Of a DNA stretch of 64,000 bases, positions 1 through 14,056 are shown in pieces. Source of the stretch: Sanderia malayensis (taxonomy: Eukaryota > Cnidaria > Scyphozoa > Semaeostomeae > Pelagiidae); contig RQOL01000828.1 of assembly GCA_013076295.1 (NCBI GenBank), forward strand, positions 4,027,219-4,091,218, written 5' to 3'. Numbering within the stretch: position 1 is the stretch's first letter; each line of letters opens with the position of its first letter. Both the position numbers and the translations under genes were made by a program. The notes under the pieces are model-generated. The model did not search any database. It saw only the letters and a list, made by a program, of their open reading frames with translations, and had not been told where the DNA came from.

Positions 1-394
1 GCTGAACCTCAATATTTTTAGCCAATTCCTAATTAACGAACTTCTTGGTGTCGAACTCATTTTAGTCAACTAAAAATCTAATGCTTTGAGCTTTTCGTGA
101 TGCAATTTTCTCTCAATTTAACGAGCTTCCGATGCGACGAGGCATCCTCTGTGTATCTTGAGGTATCTTGTGTGGCTTTCTCTGACTATTGCTTAAACAT
201 TAGTGTTTGAATTTGACATCTTTTTTTTAGTTGAAGCTTCTTTTTTCTACGAATGCCACTATACTCCTTGCTGTAGAATTGAAAAAGAGGTGAAAATTTG
301 GAGTATTTTTCTACACTCTTCGTTGTTTTTGTAATGATGCGTATCTAAAAAGGGCCTTTGAACAAAATTTACAATTTACGGAGTTGCTATAGAC

Positions 395-444
395 TTCTTA
401 TATTTCCATTTCTTATATTTCCATTTCTTATATTTCCCTGAAAC
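395..444. repeat. short tandem repeat, 16-bp unit x3
   Basis: Three consecutive copies of a unit reading roughly CTTATATTTCCATTT lie in the intron just before the MYND-encoding exon. This is simple minisatellite sequence with no sign of function. Confidence 0.7.
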
Positions 445-457
445 ATTTCAATTGCAG

Positions 458-869
458 ATAAACGACTTTAGAATATGTGGACGATGCCAAGAAGTCAGGT
501 ATTGTGGGCCGTCATGCCAGCAAGTAAGTTCAAGCTTGAGAACTTAATACCTCAACTGTCTTGCAACTCGATATAATCATATAACCTTCTAGATTTTCTT
601 CAACTGGAAAACCGTATCATTTTCAATAAACGCCCCCTATTTTACACGCTCCATGCCAATAAACGCCGATGATAATCGCCCATGGCATTATTTCAAGTAT
701 TACGATGCTTGAATTGTTGCATGGATTGTAATTTTATTATGTTAACTGCCCAGCATTAAAAAACTGAAATCTTTTGCATTAACAGAAAGATTGGCCTGGA
801 CACAAACCAATGTGTATTTTAAAATCCAAAAAGAAATGTAAAAAGACAGAAAAAGAAGCTGAGAGATGA
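458..869 (+). CDS. MYND-type zinc-finger protein, 3' end only (two last exons)
   Basis: Two exons are visible: 458-523 and 786-869 (TGA stop at 867-869), both in phase 0 with AG acceptors and a GTAAGT donor. Joined, they encode 49 residues. The ligand pattern is C-x2-C-x4-YC-x3-C-x7-H-x3-C (RICGRCQEVRYCGPSCQQ, then KDWPGHKPMC), the second half of a MYND zinc finger, followed by a short lysine-rich tail. MYND fingers bind proline-rich peptides and act as protein-protein docking modules. The first zinc-ligand pair and the rest of the protein lie upstream of the window or in exons I could not find in 1-457. A MYND at the extreme C terminus occurs in several families (ANKMY2, ZMYND10, DEAF1), so the exact gene is undecided. 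Confidence 0.85.
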
Positions 870-1873
870 AGTTTTTTCTGATTTGTTTTATTTCTTGTTT
901 GTTATTCCCTCGCGTGTTTTTTTAGATTATATTTACATCAAATTATACTTTTCCACATAGTAGATAGTTTCATTTTATAATAACGTTGGTTTTACTTTAA
1001 TTTGCGCCACCTTATTGTTAATCCATGCAACTTTTGCAAATGATTGGAATATGCTACCAGGGCTGTTACTTGAGGGGGGGGGGTGACTATGAACAAGATT
1101 CTTTGTGCAGGGCAATTTTTATTGCGGACCACTGTTGCTTTTTCCATTAAAACAAAATTTAACAAAGAATTTTTTCACATTTCTGCATGTAAATTTCCAG
1201 CCACATTGCTCAAGGGAGTCTCGATGAAAAATGAGCTTAATTGTAGGGCAAACATTATTTTGCGGGGCAAATATGCTCCCCACCTCCCAACTCATAACAT
1301 GAAGTGACACCCCTGTGCTGCTCCAATTATTTTACTTTGTTTTTTATATCTTTCTCGACATTTTGTTTGAAATTATTTAACAATATCCTTTTTGATTTGA
1401 TTGCATATGTAGCCTCAAGTGTTGATAGACCAAGTTCGACCAAAACTGTGTTTTCTTGTGTCATGTTTTAGCTTCTTTTTTTGAAGTTGTTGGCCATGAT
1501 AACAGTTTTTGGTAAATTGTAAATAATAGCTATTGTTTTGTTAATATTTTAAATGTATACCAGTGTTGTAATGCTAGCTGTTTTAATTGACTGTTGTTTA
1601 AATATATTGGAAATATTTTCAATAGATAAAAATTAATTGTTTTGATCAAAGTTCGAGTTGGACATTCCTGTATTTTCTTTGCCTGGATTGAGTTCGAGTA
1701 AATGCAAGTTGTGTTCGTATTGGACTGGGGAAGAATATTAGTCATGACGTAATTACATTGTTATGGTGCATGCTTTTTGTCTTAAGCCAGAAATATTCAT
1801 TTCATCAAATGGTGCAAGATAGTGTCCCTTTATTTGAAATATCATCGCAAAATTATACAAAAACAGCAGAAAT
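870..1873. other. intergenic, MYND gene to EDF1
   Basis: AT-rich sequence holding the 3' UTR of the MYND gene and the upstream region of EDF1. A G9 homopolymer lies near 1074-1082. No coding or RNA feature is supported. Confidence 0.6.
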
Positions 1874-2903
1874 ATGGCACAGTCCGATTGGGATTCCGTT
1901 ACATACTTAAAGAAAAAGCCAATGAATGCAAAAGAAGCACGTTCTCAACAGGTAAATACTGCTTAAATGTTTAAGAGAGAGTTCTTGTATGCTTTAGGCC
2001 CTCTGTTACGTCATATATTATTGATAGGCCCAAGCAAGGGGCAATTAATAGTTGGTGATATTTCAGTTGCGGGTTCTCAAATTTTAGGCTATCAATGCGG
2101 CAATGAGAAAAGGCACTGGTGTAGATACAGAGAGAAAATGTAGGCAAGATTTAATCAATTATAAGTCAACCTTTCCTTCTCTTCTTTTAATTGTATGCTA
2201 ATCATAATTTTGCTGTTTGTTTTTGTTAAGTTTTCGGTAATTGTATTTAAATTTTTAGTAAACTGATTATCATTCCACATTTCAGTTACGGCTGCAACTA
2301 ATAAGCAGCACACTGCCTCGAGAGACACAGCGAAACTTGAGAGGGAAACAGAAGAATTGCAACGTAATTTAATTTACCAACCTGTTTTTTTTTATTTTAT
2401 TTTTATCTTACTACTCCATAGTTTCAGACACACTTGGAATATTACTCACTGCGTATTTATTTTTTTATTAGATGCACACGTTTCACTGGAAGTTGGAAAA
2501 TTAATACAAAAGATCAGAATGGAAAGAGAAATGACACAAAAAGAACTTGCAACAGTAAGAGACTAACTTTTTCTTACAAATATTTGGTAATTAAGTAGTT
2601 AGCTCTTAGGATGAGAAGTTTATTCGCAAGAGATGTGTAATTTATTTATTTGATTCTTTATTTTTAGAAAATTAATGAAAAGCCTCAAGTCATTAACGAC
2701 TATGAAGCAGGTCGGGCTATTCCAAACAATCAAATCATGAATAAACTTGAAAGAGCACTTGGTAAATATAATATTTATGTTGTACATTATTTCAGTTTTT
2801 GTATTATAATATGGTTCTTTGATTGTTGCATTTTTCAATGTCAGGTGTAAAGCTCCGTGGAAAAGATAAAGGGAAACCTATGCATCCTAAAGGGAAAAAA
2901 TAA
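1874..2903 (+). CDS. EDF1: endothelial differentiation-related factor 1 / multiprotein bridging factor 1
   Basis: Six exons: 1874-1951, 2088-2139, 2286-2363, 2472-2554, 2668-2761, 2845-2903; all phases agree and give 147 residues, close to the 148 of human EDF1. The N-terminal MBF1 segment starts [15 protein letters not shown]. The C-terminal half is the Cro/C1-type helix-turn-helix ([43 protein letters not shown]), ending in a basic [10 protein letters not shown] tail. MBF1 is a transcriptional coactivator that bridges bZIP or nuclear-receptor activators to TBP; it also associates with ribosomes and responds to stalled ribosomes. The start is the first ATG of the first conserved block. Introns are short (76-146 bp). 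Confidence 0.97.
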
Positions 2904-3251
2904 ATCTGCTGAGATCCTCTGCATTGATAAATTTCAATTGAAAGTCATATTTCAGAATGTTGTCTCTTGCTGTATTGACTTTACAAATAACAAACATAGC
3001 ATAAAGTCATGATATTGGAAGCTAGATTTAAGTAAAAAACTCTACCAAATCTTTCATGTAACTTGTTGTCATTGCATATTAACTATTAAAAGAGAAATTG
3101 ATCTTTGAACTGTTAGTTTGCCAAATGTTTTTTGGTTCCTCTCTTCCCTCGTTCCTAAGGTCCAAGTTTTGCGGCTCGGAAATACACATGACCCCCGTTA
3201 TATGTATGTAAGACGTTTGTAGGCGTATGTGCTACAAGAATTTTTAATACG
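2904..3251. other. intergenic, EDF1 to ALAD
   Basis: About 350 bp between two genes on the same strand. It must hold the EDF1 3' UTR and ALAD promoter; I see no further feature. Confidence 0.6.
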
Positions 3252-5842
<2,591 letters not shown>

Positions 5843-6005
5843 AGAGACAAAGTTGAAGGAGTCGTAATTATTGATAGATATTTTAAAACCAGGTATGATT
5901 CTTCATACATTGTAAATATGTAAAATTTAAACTAAACATCTACTGCACTAGGACCCCAGCTATTGTTCCCGCAAATGCCATACAGAAATTAAAACATGCC
6001 ATATC

Positions 6006-8321
6006 CTAATCATTATTAATATCACTTTGACTATGATGTGAAGTAAAAATATTTCTGATTAGATTTGAAGAAGTGCTTTGAATGGGTGTAAGTCCTGCAT
6101 CATCCTTTATTTCAGGGTTGGCCCCAGCATTTAGAAGTTGTTTAACTATGTCTTCGTTTTCGCAAACTGCCGCTGGAATGGCAAAGAGATGTATACTTAG
6201 AAACTGGTAAAGAAAGTTTCAAGGTTTATAAACCATTTAAATAATAATATAGATATCTGTTGTAAAGAGAGCAGGGATTAATATGTTAGATAATTCATAC
6301 TGACCATAATGTAATGGTGTTTGTAACTCTGAATCCTGTGAAATCAAATATAAAGACTCTGAGATTGAGCTCAGTCAGTTTGTGAATTGAGACAAACTAA
6401 GTTCTAACTGAACTAAGTATGAAAATGGTGCACTTGCCTGGAGGTTGATATCAGCATTTAATTTCACGAAAAATTCTACTAATGTTGAATGCCCCCTATC
6501 ACAACTCCAATGTAACAGACTTAAACCCTAAAATGGAAATTATATGTGAAATTTATAAATGCCTGAAAAGTATTGGGAAGGATCAACCTCAATAATTTGG
6601 ATTTTCAAGATTTGTACGTTATTATCTAGAGAATTGATGTTGAAGTCCTGACTAGATGCAATTCTAGAAACTTCTTGAATATTCCCCTCTTTGCACCAGT
6701 CAAAAACTGTCTTTTCATCATCCCTGAAAATGAAAGGGTATTCAAATCAGTATTGTGGTCTTGGGACACCCATCGTGGTTTTGGGACACCCATCATGTTT
6801 TTGGGACACCCATTGTGGTCTTGGGACACCCATAAATTATTCCCCAAGATATTTGACACCCTGACAAGATGCCAGCTGTTAATAAAATCATAATGACTGA
6901 AGAGATATCTCTAGATTCCATTTCTTAGAGTGGTTTAATTTCTTACTTCACGATTTCATCATCCGTGCAACAAAATTTACTCACAGCAACTCCAGTTCCA
7001 GTGACTTTTTTTGACTACAAAATAAGAAATATTATTTCATATTACAATGAAACAAAATTACAAGCATAGAAAACTGTGTTTTCATGCTGCTATGGAGCCC
7101 AGACATGCCCAATAATTAATGGCAATGTCATCCAATCCAACTAAAAATAGTTTACAATATGATGGACGAACTGTGGTTTGACTTGTAGACTTTTTGTCCC
7201 ATTGTGGATCAAGCTCTTGCACCAGTGTCACATATTTACTTTTTGCGTCCGAACACTCCATACTCCCTAGTTTATTCCATGATTCCCTGGGAAAATGAAA
7301 AATAACCACGAAAATTAACACCAAAAACAAGTTCTATCCAAATATATCAAAAACAGTTTTGTGAAAGTTTTACTTTAATCTTTATCATAAATAAAGTAAA
7401 TTGATCTATTTACCATTTAGATTTTCCCACAAAATCCCAAAATGCGGGTTTCCCAACATTGCATTTTCCAATAGTCGCCTGAAAATAATTAAATGATAAA
7501 TAAAAGCTTTAATATGAATATCAAATATAACCCCATCAAAGAATTAAATTGGGTCCGTCCAGCAGTCAACAAAATTGTACTCAAACTCAAACTCAAACTC
7601 AAAATGTTTTTTCAGCATAAAATTGATTAATTACATCATACTGATATAATAAAAGATTAAGTACAGGAATACATTCTTTTTTTAATAGAAAAACATGGTT
7701 AAGTGTAAATATGTAATTAAGAAATCTTAGGCTGATGGACACATGGAAAAAACTTTGGGCAAGCTATCGAGCCATGTGTCCAGTTTGACGCTTTTTATGA
7801 TAAAAAAGAAAAAAATTTTTTTTTAGGTTTAAATAGCAACAACAAGATATAATAACAATAAAGTAAAATATAGTAGAATTAAAAAAGAATTATAGATAAA
7901 GTAAAATTAATGAATAAGGCTAAATGCAATTATAAATTAATCAGAAAGTAATCAAGCATACAGGTTTTCAAACTTTGTTCATAAGATAGTATTTCATCTG
8001 CTTCACAAAGTGATGTTTATTATACATTGTTTTGAACTCTATAGGTAGGGAGTTCCAAAATTTAATACCGTCAAAAGTGAGAAAGTTTTTTTTAAAGTTT
8101 GTAGAAATGTATGGGAGAGAAAAACCCTCAGAAGAAGATTGCCTTGTGTTATATTTGTGTACATTTTTTGTTTTTACAAATTTTTTGTTTTTACAAATTT
8201 TTGTTTTTACCTGTTTGTAAAATCCGTAAAGTGTCAACATGGTAGACTGATCTAAATTTTTCAAGCTGCGTACATATTCTGCTGCTTTGGTAAATAAATT
8301 TACCTCCTCCTTTTCATCCAT
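6006..8321 (-). CDS. ACBD6: acyl-CoA-binding domain-containing protein 6
   Basis: Eight minus-strand exons: 8211-8321, 7414-7478, 7172-7286, 6947-7014, 6618-6723, 6438-6527, 6305-6335, 6006-6172. They give 250 residues (human 282). The N-terminal acyl-CoA-binding domain shows LFTKAAEYV, LYGFYKQATIGKCN, KPAFWDF and KWESWNKLG, then YVTLVQELDPQW. The C-terminal ankyrin repeats are LLHWSCDRGHSTLVEF...ADINLQ and TPLHYAAVCENEDIVKQLL...GANPEIKDDAG. The protein binds long-chain acyl-CoA and supports N-myristoyltransferase and lipid metabolism. The donor after exon 6 (6437-6436) is GC rather than GT, with otherwise good consensus CAG|GCAAGT. The exon 3 donor (CACA|GTTCGT) is weak and is the least certain junction. 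Intron 1 contains a LINE 3' fragment. The long acidic N terminus of vertebrate ACBD6 is missing or non-homologous. Confidence 0.93.
6754..6836. repeat. 21-bp minisatellite in ACBD6 intron 4
   Basis: Four near-identical units of about 21 bp, each containing TTGGGACACCCAT with a short GTGGTC or ATGTTT spacer, sit between the ACBD6 exons at 6723 and 6947. Confidence 0.8.
7573..8200 (-). mobile_element. 5'-truncated non-LTR retrotransposon 3' end in ACBD6 intron 1
   Basis: On the minus strand the sequence just inside intron 1 reads as the extreme C terminus of a LINE ORF2: YNTRQSS, SLPYISTNFKKNFLTFDG, FWNSLPIEFK and FVKQMKYYL, ending at a stop at 7968-7970. This pattern is typical of CR1/L2/RTE-type elements. 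Downstream is an AT-rich 3' UTR holding an 11-bp perfect stem (TGGACACATGG at 7736-7746 with its complement at 7772-7782). The element closes with four tandem TTGAGT hexamers at about 7575-7603, the repeat-type tail used by CR1/L2 elements instead of poly(A). It lies in the same orientation as ACBD6. The exact 5' truncation point is unclear because AT-rich repeats separate it from the exon 1 donor. Confidence 0.75.
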
Positions 8322-8565
8322 TGTTTCATATCATATATTTAGTTGTTGTTTTATTAACTGTCATTAGTTATTGGTCAATATTTAATTCAGCAGTGCCACC
8401 CTGATCTGTGATCTTAATCCTACTACTGACCACCTTTGTCCACTACTGACCACCTTTACAGCAGACAATCCAATCGGATAACAACTACAACTTCAGGACT
8501 TGGAGGGTGGATGGTCTGAGGAGGGAGCAAGGAAAGACAGCAAATCTTTGAGTTTTTTAATTAAA
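8322..8565. promoter_or_regulatory. bidirectional promoter region ACBD6 / ACTR10
   Basis: Only 244 bp separate the start codons of two divergently transcribed genes, so the two promoters must lie in or overlap this stretch. It contains two copies of an 18-bp motif (about TACTGACCACCTTT) at 8415-8459. Relatives of that motif recur near 58,797-58,880, so it may be repeat-derived. No TATA box is convincing. Confidence 0.55.
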
Positions 8566-10046
8566 ATGGCTTTAATGGACATAATTGGGCTTGGAGGAGA
8601 CAAGCAAGCTGTTATATTTGATATAGGTGAAGCTTACACGAAGATAGGATTTGCCGGCGAGACAACACCAAGGCAGATAATACCAAGTAAAGTGAGACGG
8701 CTTGTGGGGGACCGAGTTGTTGAAACGAAAATTATTCAACCAAACACAAATGGTGATAATTTGTACGAAACTTTGAGGGAGTTTCTACACGTCATTTACT
8801 TCAAGTACTTGCTGGTGAATCCGAAAGAGCGGAAGGTTGTAATTTGTGAGTCTGTGCTTTGCCCTGTCAAGTTCAGAAACACTTTGGCCAAAGTTTTATT
8901 CGGATGTTTTGATGTTGTGACTGTGTTGTTCGCACCTGGACATCTGTTGTCCCTGTTCACATTGGGTGTGCCAAGTGGACTTGTTGTCGATTGCGGCTAC
9001 AATGAGTCACTTGCTCTACCAATATATGAACACACCCCAATTCTGTCAGCAATGGAGTTCTTGCCAGCTGCAGGCAAGCTCGTTCATAAGCATTTGCAAG
9101 AACAACTTCTTGCAAGCAGTGGCCAACTCTTGAAAGAAGACACAATCGAAAATATCAAAGTAACATGTTGCTTTGTAAGACCACCCGGGAAAGTTGAAGA
9201 TGCTGATAGCAGCAGCCAACGTCTTCCTCCATCTGTCTGCTTTGCTGTTGACAATGGAGAGAAGATTGATGTTGATGGGAAACTAAGAGCAAATTCATTT
9301 GATATTCTTTTCGATGGTGACGATGAAGGCAAATCAATTGCTACATGCATTCTTGATTCTTTGGCAAGGTTAATCAATTGCTACATGCATTATTATTTCA
9401 TTCTCAGCATTTTACTTATTACTTTATTTTGGAAGACACCACAATGTTTTGACCACAATTGCAAATCTATTAAATATATTTACAGGCATTTTCTAGTAAA
9501 TAGCATAGTATTTAAAAAATATATAACCATTATAAGATTAACTTTTATTGTTTTCGTTTCCGCGGCTTCATCTTTCAAAGCTTGATAGTATAGTTGATAG
9601 AAGAATTTACGTTAAAACTATTTGACGAATCATTTCTTCCATGCAGGTGTCCAATAGATTGCAGACAAGCTCTGAGCGAGAACCTCGTTCTTATCGGAGG
9701 CACGGCCATGACGCCTGGCTTTGCAGCAAGAGTTCTTGCAGAAGTGAAGGATGCTCTCAGCTCTGAAGCATACAAGAAGAAGCTTGCAATAAAGAGAGTC
9801 AAACTACGCCAGCTACTTGTTCAACCGAACTATGCGGCATGGCTTGGTGGAGCTGTTTATGGCATGTTAGAATCTCTTGCGGAGTATTCGATCACTAGGG
9901 AGAAGTACAAGGAAAACCCAACACTTCCAGACTGGGCCTCAATCCTCTCTCATGACAACAATATTTCCGATAAGTCAGCGGCAAGAACAAAGTTCCCCAC
10001 ATACCGAAAATCAGCCCTCCCAACAAAGGTTAGCAAAACAAGTTGA
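8566..10046 (+). CDS. ACTR10: actin-related protein 10 (Arp11), dynactin subunit
   Basis: Two exons, 8566-9368 and 9647-10046, encode 400 residues (human 417). The N-terminal actin fold shows AVIFDIGEAYTKIGFAGET, then LLVNPKERKVVICESVLCP and VVDCGYNESLALPIYE. The junction restores ILDSLARCPIDCRQAL, matching the family's ILDSL-CPID block, and ENLVLIGGTAMTPGF and AAWLGGAVYG follow. Arp11 caps the pointed end of the Arp1 filament in dynactin together with p62, p25 and p27, and is needed for dynein-driven transport. The start is the first ATG of the conserved frame; upstream in-frame sequence has no ATG. The single intron (278 bp) makes this the simplest split gene of the cluster. Its 3' end faces RO60. 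Confidence 0.95.
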
Positions 10047-10600
10047 AAGAAACTGGTTTTAGGGTGCTTTAAAGAGGTTTGTCGTAAATTTTTATTTATT
10101 CAAACAAATTACAGCTGTACCTAACTGCTGAATATATGTTTGATAGTCAATGGTTTGGCTTCCAAGTTTCTCCATAGTGTATAAAAGAAAGAACTTAAAG
10201 TGGATAAACTCAATGATAATATTCACATTACTACATTAATGAAAATTTTAGCCATTTTTATGATTAAAAGAACTATAACACATATTGTATTGCGTGGGAG
10301 CCTCTATTAACAGATACCTCTGAATAACAGACAAATGTTTTTGGCCCAAAATGATTTCAAATTGGTCATCTCATTGAAAAAGCTGCCAATGCATGCCTAT
10401 TGACAATGGACAATATTATTCATCTTATAGGTGTCTGTTATAAGGTTCCCCTCTTCATATAATACTACATTTGTTATTTAAACTGATTAAATAATATGAA
10501 AAGCTTAAAACCAAAATGACACTGTTCATTGCCTTCATATTAAGCAATATACACATGTCATAGACTATATGTCACTGTAATTGAAATATGGCAGTATCTC
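10047..10600. other. convergent 3' intergenic region ACTR10 / RO60
   Basis: About 550 bp of AT-rich sequence between two convergent stop codons. It must hold both 3' UTRs; no repeat or RNA gene recognised. Confidence 0.6.
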
Positions 10601-13050
10601 TTAGATTAATCCCAAAGAGAACTGTCGAATGATCTCTGGTGCTGCTGAATCAAAGCCAGCCATGTCCAACATGCCCCTGTCACTTGGGTCAGCAATTGTG
10701 AAACCTGTTGAGGTCATGGCACAGACAATGAGCTTAGCATCTGGTACGTCCATTGCTTTTCTGTATTTCTGAAGAGCTTTGTAAGGGTGCTCCTTGCCAA
10801 TCCACGTTTCACAGTCTGTGTACACAATAAAGACATCCACTGGTATCCTTCTTTGACGAGCGTAAATCATTGGCTGGGCACAATCAGTTGCACCCATTGT
10901 GACCTAAAATGGGGGAATAGTATATATATATCATATATTTGCATACATTTGCATATATTTGCATATACAAGCTTGGAGAGTCATTGTAAAATGTTCCAAA
11001 GGGTTATGCAAATTGGTTGACTTTTTGGGATGTTAATATTCAGTAAGAATTGTACGATAAAGACAGCAACCAAAAGCAGCATTGCAATTGTATTAAAAGG
11101 TTTTGTTAATCTATGAATTTATCAGTATAAAATTAGTTTTCTCATAGCTTCTTGGTCGTTTTTTCTGACCACAAATCGCTATTGTTGCAACGTGGCATTT
11201 GTTTGCCTTATCGGTTATTCAATTATATTTTCACATGTTGTCAACTCACACTGTTGATTTTTTCCATGACTTTATTGAGTTTCATGGATTTGTCGATATC
11301 CAAGTTGACGAATTTACGTGAAAATCCCATGGAATGTACGGATTCCTCAGTCTTCATGGTAACCATTGCCATGGCAGCTGATGCCATGGCAGCAGTTATG
11401 ATATCAGACCCAAGACATGGGGTGCCCATGGAACCACTCACGTCTATACCAAGCATATATCTTTTGCCAGTTGGTTCAACAAACTGTCAACAAAAAGAAA
11501 TAATAAAAAGCGATATTCCTTTCAGTGTTTTCTGCAAAAAAATCTCAAATGCTGCTGGGATTAAAAACCAAGAGCTTTTTAGCAGCCCGGAGCCAATGTT
11601 TTAGACAAAGGCACAATATAAGTATTCTCTACTAAAATATACAAGACATTTTGGGCATCCATTTCTCAGTGTGGAAGCCAGGCAAATCTGTCCCCAATCC
11701 TTATTTGGTAATGCCTTACCTTGAATGACATATAGAATGCAGCATCCAAAGCCTGGACAATCTCTTTCCTAACGTTCCATGTATTTGAACCCTTCACCCC
11801 CTTGCCCCTTTCATAAACTTGCAAGGCAACCAGAACATTGAACGGGTGGATTCTTGCTTTCTTCAATAAGTCTTCGTTTTTCAAACATTTTACCACATGT
11901 TGCAGCATTTCACCACCGTCATCAAATAAGCCAAGCGTGCTCATTTTCCCAAGATTTCTTATCATTGCAGTCATTGGCATTTTAATCAAGAGTTGATTCC
12001 AGACCTAGAAATTAACCACAATTTTCATTGTCATCACCATGGATTTTACTATTTAAGGTGTGCATTTGGAAAAGGTCTTAAATTACAATTAACCTTACAG
12101 GGTGCCCATATTTCTGTCTTACATCCCGAGTTAAAGAGAGAGAGAGAAAATGATGTCTGATAATGTCTTTTGGATTCAAGCTCCATCTGATGACATATCA
12201 CCTTTTTCGATGACAAAAATACTGTTGGAATATGCTCTCTGACAAGATCGTTCTTTCTCAAGATATCAACAACCACATCTTCGTGTGAAGCTTTTAAAAC
12301 TTGCTCAGTTGCTTGCAAGTAGGAAATTGTTGTCTCCAAATCATCATCTGCAACCTCCCCAAATGATTTCACATGTTCCATCATCTTATCGTACCCCTTT
12401 GCAATGAACTTGAATACAGCTTGGTGAGGTTTGCTGTCTTGTGGCTTTGCATGGCACAACCTGAGTAGATCATGATGCGACCATCCATCTCTCTGCTTGT
12501 ATTTTGTGACCTGATATGCCAAATCCCGTCCTGTCTTATCGCAGTACCATTTGCCAATGGCTTTCCGGTGTGCCCTTCCCCAACCTGTTGTTTTCTCGTT
12601 CAGATTCTTGCAAATCTCCTCGCAGAATTTCACAAAATGAAACAGATCAGTCGATATGCAGCATATTTCAGACAAGGCCTTGTAAGCAGCTTGGTGAATA
12701 TTCAAAAACTCATTGGATCCTTTTCCTTCGTGGTATTTTGCACACATAGCAAGAGAGTAAACAATTGTGTCTCGCTTGGCACATCTTCCCTTCATGCTGA
12801 AATCTCGAATTATTTCCACTGCTTCCAACCCGTGGCCTGTTTTAATCAGTCTTATAAGTGTCTTGACATTTTGTAAGCCTAGCTCTTGTTTATTTGCGTA
12901 ATAAGTACCACTTTCGGAGCCAAGAACAAGAAATCGTTTCAACCTTTCTAGATCTGTTACTTGCCAACCAAATCCTCCTGCATCGTTTCGAACTTGCGTT
13001 GCTTCTTGCTTCATTTGTTGGCCTGGTTTTTCTGTCATGACTTCATCCAT
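10601..13050 (-). CDS. RO60: 60 kDa SS-A/Ro ribonucleoprotein (TROVE domain protein)
   Basis: Four minus-strand exons: 12202-13050, 11720-12004, 11250-11483, 10601-10903 (TAA at 10601-10603), giving 556 residues (human 538). The N-terminal TROVE/HEAT ring has [57 protein letters not shown] and [14 protein letters not shown]. The C-terminal von Willebrand A domain carries the metal-ion adhesion site DVSGSM near residue 392, then [28 protein letters not shown] and RGMLDMAGF. Ro60 rings bind Y RNAs and misfolded small RNAs for quality control. The start was set at ATG 13050; 27 nt more of open frame upstream begins with TTG and has no ATG. A pyrimidine-rich CATTTCTAG just upstream could be the acceptor of a 5'-UTR intron. 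A Y RNA gene was not found nearby. Confidence 0.96.
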
Positions 13051-14056
13051 TTCTTCGACTTCTAGAAATGTTTGCAAATTGTTTTCAGTTCTGTATTTAC
13101 CAGCAGTGGTGCAATACTGTAAATAATAGGGTGGACTCTATGCCAATTTAGAGGTTTATCGAAATTTCACAGGGCTTTTTCCGCTTTCACCATGTTGCAT
13201 TATTATTGCATCAGCATTTTTTTGCATATTTTATGTCATGGGGAAAGTCCCTGCGTCCATTCGAGATGATTTGCACAATGGAACCCCGTCATTTTACTAT
13301 TACCATTATTTTGATTTTAGTGACATCTTAAAGGTTAGTATTTAATCCGAATAATCTAGATGCAACATCGTCTATGAAATAATTTGAAACTAGCCTTTTC
13401 ATCCTTCTTATTTTGTGAGTTTTCGAGCTCCGAAGAGCTCTTCAAGACATCACGTCTAAGGCTATAGCTATTTTAAATTACTTCATAATAAACGATGTTA
13501 TATCTAAATTAATGTTATCGGCATCATTAATTACTGCTGTCTTTTTCAAGCAGTTGCGTTATGTTATTACAAATGTCTGCTGCAAGATGGCTGGCCCTTC
13601 ATATTGCCTCTCATCTTTGCTTTGTTCCCTTCGGCCCATCGATTGTTAAAATATATCCCCCTGTATTAATCCTTAACTAATCAACTGCACACAGTATTGT
13701 GCATAATTTTACGGGGGTAAGGACTTTATCTTTATTCCACAGTCCACCAGTCCATGTTTTACGAGCATCAATTGACTGGCTTGCGAAACGATATTATGAT
13801 GAATGATGTCCGCTCAATTTCATAAAATTCCGGCATTGCATGGGCGATTTAAAATTGTCATGCTGGCAGTATCGAGTCACTGTTTGCGGTTTATAAAACA
13901 GCAAAGCATTTCAGAGGCAGTTGGATTCGCACCTCAAGCGATTAATTAAGATACTAATTAAGTAGTACATATTTGGAATAATTTGTTATTGTTGTTCACT
14001 GGAAAATTCCTCACAAAGTTTAGATAGGCCGACTTTGTCGCAAGCAAGCGCAAGAA
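13051..14056. promoter_or_regulatory. divergent intergenic region RO60 / NCS1-like
   Basis: One kilobase separates the start codons of two divergently transcribed genes and should contain both promoters and 5' UTRs. I see no clear TATA element and no repeat. Confidence 0.5.

Noticed and set aside
1083..1310. Opposed short frames in the MYND-EDF1 interval
   Set aside because: No homology, no splice context, both strands open by chance.
9369..9585. Open frame continuing past ACTR10 exon 1
   Set aside because: Intronic read-through; the conserved CPID block follows only after the acceptor at 9,646.
12049..12201. Open frame continuing beyond RO60 exon 1
   Set aside because: It runs past a clear AAG|GTGATA donor and loses all similarity to Ro60; the family sequence resumes at the next exon (V-W-N-Q-L-L).
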